Shown piece by piece: positions 62,607 to 64,000 of a stretch of 64,000 bases of DNA (positions are counted from its first letter, which is position 1; the number at the start of each line of letters is the position of its first letter). The position numbers and the translations under genes are program-made. Source of the stretch: JAGWBJ01 sp964291465 (GTDB lineage: Bacteria; Chloroflexota; Dehalococcoidia; Lucifugimonadales; JAGWBF01); assembly GCA_964291465.2 (NCBI GenBank), contig OZ219943.1, positions 62,001-126,000 of the forward strand, in the 5' to 3' direction. The notes beneath the pieces are model-generated. The model was not told where the DNA came from. It searched no databases and saw nothing but the letters and a program-made list of their open reading frames with translations.

Positions 62607-64000
62607 TCAGGGAGTGAGGGGTGTGTGATCGGTTGCGGACAGTTGCAGGCGCACCGTGTCGGCCAACGAATGGGATTGGAGCTCTTCCAGCTTGATGAAG
62701 GGGGCATCCATGGCTTCAGCTAAGGGTCGAACCAGACCTAAACGCAGAAAGTCGGTCTCGGTGTCGATGACAACTGCCGGTATACCGTGTCCCTTGATTG
62801 TCGAGGCAACAGCCACGGCCTCGTCCATCGGGAGGTTGGGTCTCGGAGGGTCCGCCGGTGCTTGGGAAGGGTGAGACATCCCTGTCGCCACATTGGCCCG
62901 GCCATCGGACATGAGCACCAGGAGGGGAAGCACGTTACGGTCCTTCAACTTTTCAGATTCCACCACCTGCAAAGCCATCAGCAGTCCCCGGCTCAAGGGT
63001 GTCCTCCCGCCGGTGGGCATCTCGCGCAAGTGGAGCTGGGCCAGGTCGACGCTGGAGGTGGGAGGCAGCAATAGTTGGGCCGTTGTGCCCCGAAAGGCAA
63101 TGAGCCCTACCTTGTCCCGCCTCTGGTACGCATCTAGCAGCAGCGAAAGAACCGCTCCCTTGACTGCAACCATGCGGCGCTGAGCTCCCATCGACCCACT
63201 GGCGTCCACTACAAAAAGGATCAGGCTGCCGGTCTTCGTCTCCCTGACCTTCTCTCGCACGTCCCACGGTTCGATGAGGAACGCCGGGGCGTCGTCGTTC
63301 GCCGGGAGTGGGTCGAGGTCAGGGAGTCGCCGCCCCACCTGATGTGGAGCTGCGGCCCGCAGGGTTGCGTCGAGGGCGAGGTCCGATGTCTTGTCCTGGG
63401 GGACCTTGGCCGCCACGTAGCGGCCCGAAGACGAATGGCTTACAGCTTTCGTCCGACGCCCGCTGGTCACCTCGGCCTTACGGTCTTGAGGCTTGACCTG
63501 CAGGGACCGGACCGAAAATGGGGCGCCAACCTCGAAATGCTGCTCCTGAGGCTCGCGATGGACATCGGAGTCGGGAGGCTGCTCATCGTGTTCGGGTGGT
63601 CCGGAATCGCCGTCGTCCGTGTCTTCGCCGCCTTCGTCGCTACGGGCCTCCGGCTCACGGCGCCGGGGTTGGTTTTGGAACTCGTCGACCATCGAGTCCA
63701 GCTGCTCCGTGGCCAGGTGTGGCTGCTGAAAGGGCTGCTTCCGCTGGCGGTGCATCAGGGCCATGTTCGCTGCTTCACGCACGTCCTCGGCAACTACCTC
63801 AACCCTTCCCTCGTATGCGGCGATGGCGCTGGCGGTCTTGTATATCACGATGTCGGCCCGGAGACCGTCGACCTGGTATTCCGCGCAGATGCCTGTGATC
63901 AGCCCCAACATGCCGTCGGACACAGTGACTTGCTTCAGGCGGTCCTGGCTATGGGAGATACGGTCCCTCTCGGCCTGCTCGGAGTCCTGCCAACGATGGA
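62607..64000 (-). CDS. Mg/Co-chelatase ChlI/ChlD-type protein with VWA domain (5' end outside window)
   Basis: The frame is open to the window edge; a GTG at 63923 is internal, since HRWQDSEQAERDRISHSQDR before it is in frame and fits the family. Visible are the AAA lid region (ICAEYQVDGLRADIVIYKTA, EVVAEDVREAANMALMHR), a long acidic, Pro/Glu/Asp-rich linker, and a C-terminal VWA domain with MIDAS motif LILFVVDASGSMGAQRRM, then LIAFRGTTAQLLLPPT and LLVLMSDGRANV. This is the BchD/CobT-like or fused ChlI-ChlD arrangement that, with a large BchH/CobN subunit, puts Mg2+ or Co2+ into a tetrapyrrole using ATP. The ATPase P-loop part would be upstream and is not seen here. Confidence 0.87.
   Translation of the reverse strand, partial: HRWQDSEQAERDRISHSQDRLKQVTVSDGMLGLITGICAEYQVDGLRADIVIYKTASAIAAYEGRVEVVAEDVREAANMALMHRQRKQPFQQPHLATEQLDSMVDEFQNQPRRREPEARSDEGGEDTDDGDSGPPEHDEQPPDSDVHREPQEQHFEVGAPFSVRSLQVKPQDRKAEVTSGRRTKAVSHSSSGRYVAAKVPQDKTSDLALDATLRAAAPHQVGRRLPDLDPLPANDDAPAFLIEPWDVREKVRETKTGSLILFVVDASGSMGAQRRMVAVKGAVLSLLLDAYQRRDKVGLIAFRGTTAQLLLPPTSSVDLAQLHLREMPTGGRTPLSRGLLMALQVVESEKLKDRNVLPLLVLMSDGRANVATGMSHPSQAPADPPRPNLPMDEAVAVASTIKGHGIPAVVIDTETDFLRLGLVRPLAEAMDAPFIKLEELQSHSLADTVRLQLSATDHTPLTP

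Overview
The window is GC-rich, tightly packed bacterial DNA with most genes running in short same-strand groups. The gene mix (a fused HyuA/HyuB hydantoinase, a CaiB-type CoA-transferase, a DUF1028 protein, a CitE-like lyase, an NHL beta-propeller, a GMC oxidoreductase and GYD-domain proteins) is what I would expect from an environmental Chloroflexota genome, perhaps the Dehalococcoidia/SAR202 side. That placement is an inference: there is no rRNA and I recognised no intact tRNA.

Layout. 1-293: end of an alpha/beta hydrolase. 303-10829 (minus): catabolic run of NHL lyase-like protein, DUF1028 protein, CoA-transferase, CitE-like lyase, pyruvate kinase, M20-like peptidase and HyuA-HyuB fusion. 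10965-12673 (minus): two-gene ABC-2 exporter. 12746-14146 (minus): ammonium transporter. 14410-15230: two decayed toxin-antitoxin modules. 15232-18043: a two-domain protein of unknown function and a SulP anion transporter. 18044-18779: long non-coding stretch with several inverted repeats. 18780-22363: membrane protein, soluble histidine kinase behind a short coupled leader ORF, BioY biotin transporter, and an exported thioredoxin-like lipoprotein whose active site contains an in-frame TGA. 22510-27149: RecN, and RecQ with a sigma-70 region-4-like tail. 27352-35528: aldo-keto reductase, SDR, YdeI-like protein, coiled-coil esterase lipoprotein, chromate transporter, agmatinase, peroxiredoxin, GMC oxidoreductase. 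35750-37316: zinc metallopeptidase and a second redox lipoprotein with an in-frame TGA in its active site. 37366-49906: polyketide locus. 50011-54921: GYD protein, SRPBCC protein, Gly/Glu-rich lipoprotein and a two-component system. 55131-62411: giant repetitive cell-surface protein. 62607-64000: magnesium/cobalt chelatase-like VWA protein running off the end.

Most notable are (1) two unrelated exported redox proteins that each carry TGA exactly where the family has the first Cys of CxxC, each followed by a small G-starting hairpin, which together point to selenocysteine; (2) a 3449-residue type I PKS with domain order KS-AT-DH-cMT-ER-KR-ACP followed by a second KS and a vestigial AT, divergent from an operon of free ACP, Sfp-type phosphopantetheinyl transferase and alpha/beta hydrolase, a plausible self-contained pathway for a reduced, C-methylated lipid or polyketide; and (3) a RecQ-sigma region 4 fusion. 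Four genes (chrA, agmatinase, GMC oxidoreductase, sensor kinase) are each broken by a single-base indel in a short homopolymer and become full-length if one base is added or removed, so sequence errors are as likely as true pseudogenes.
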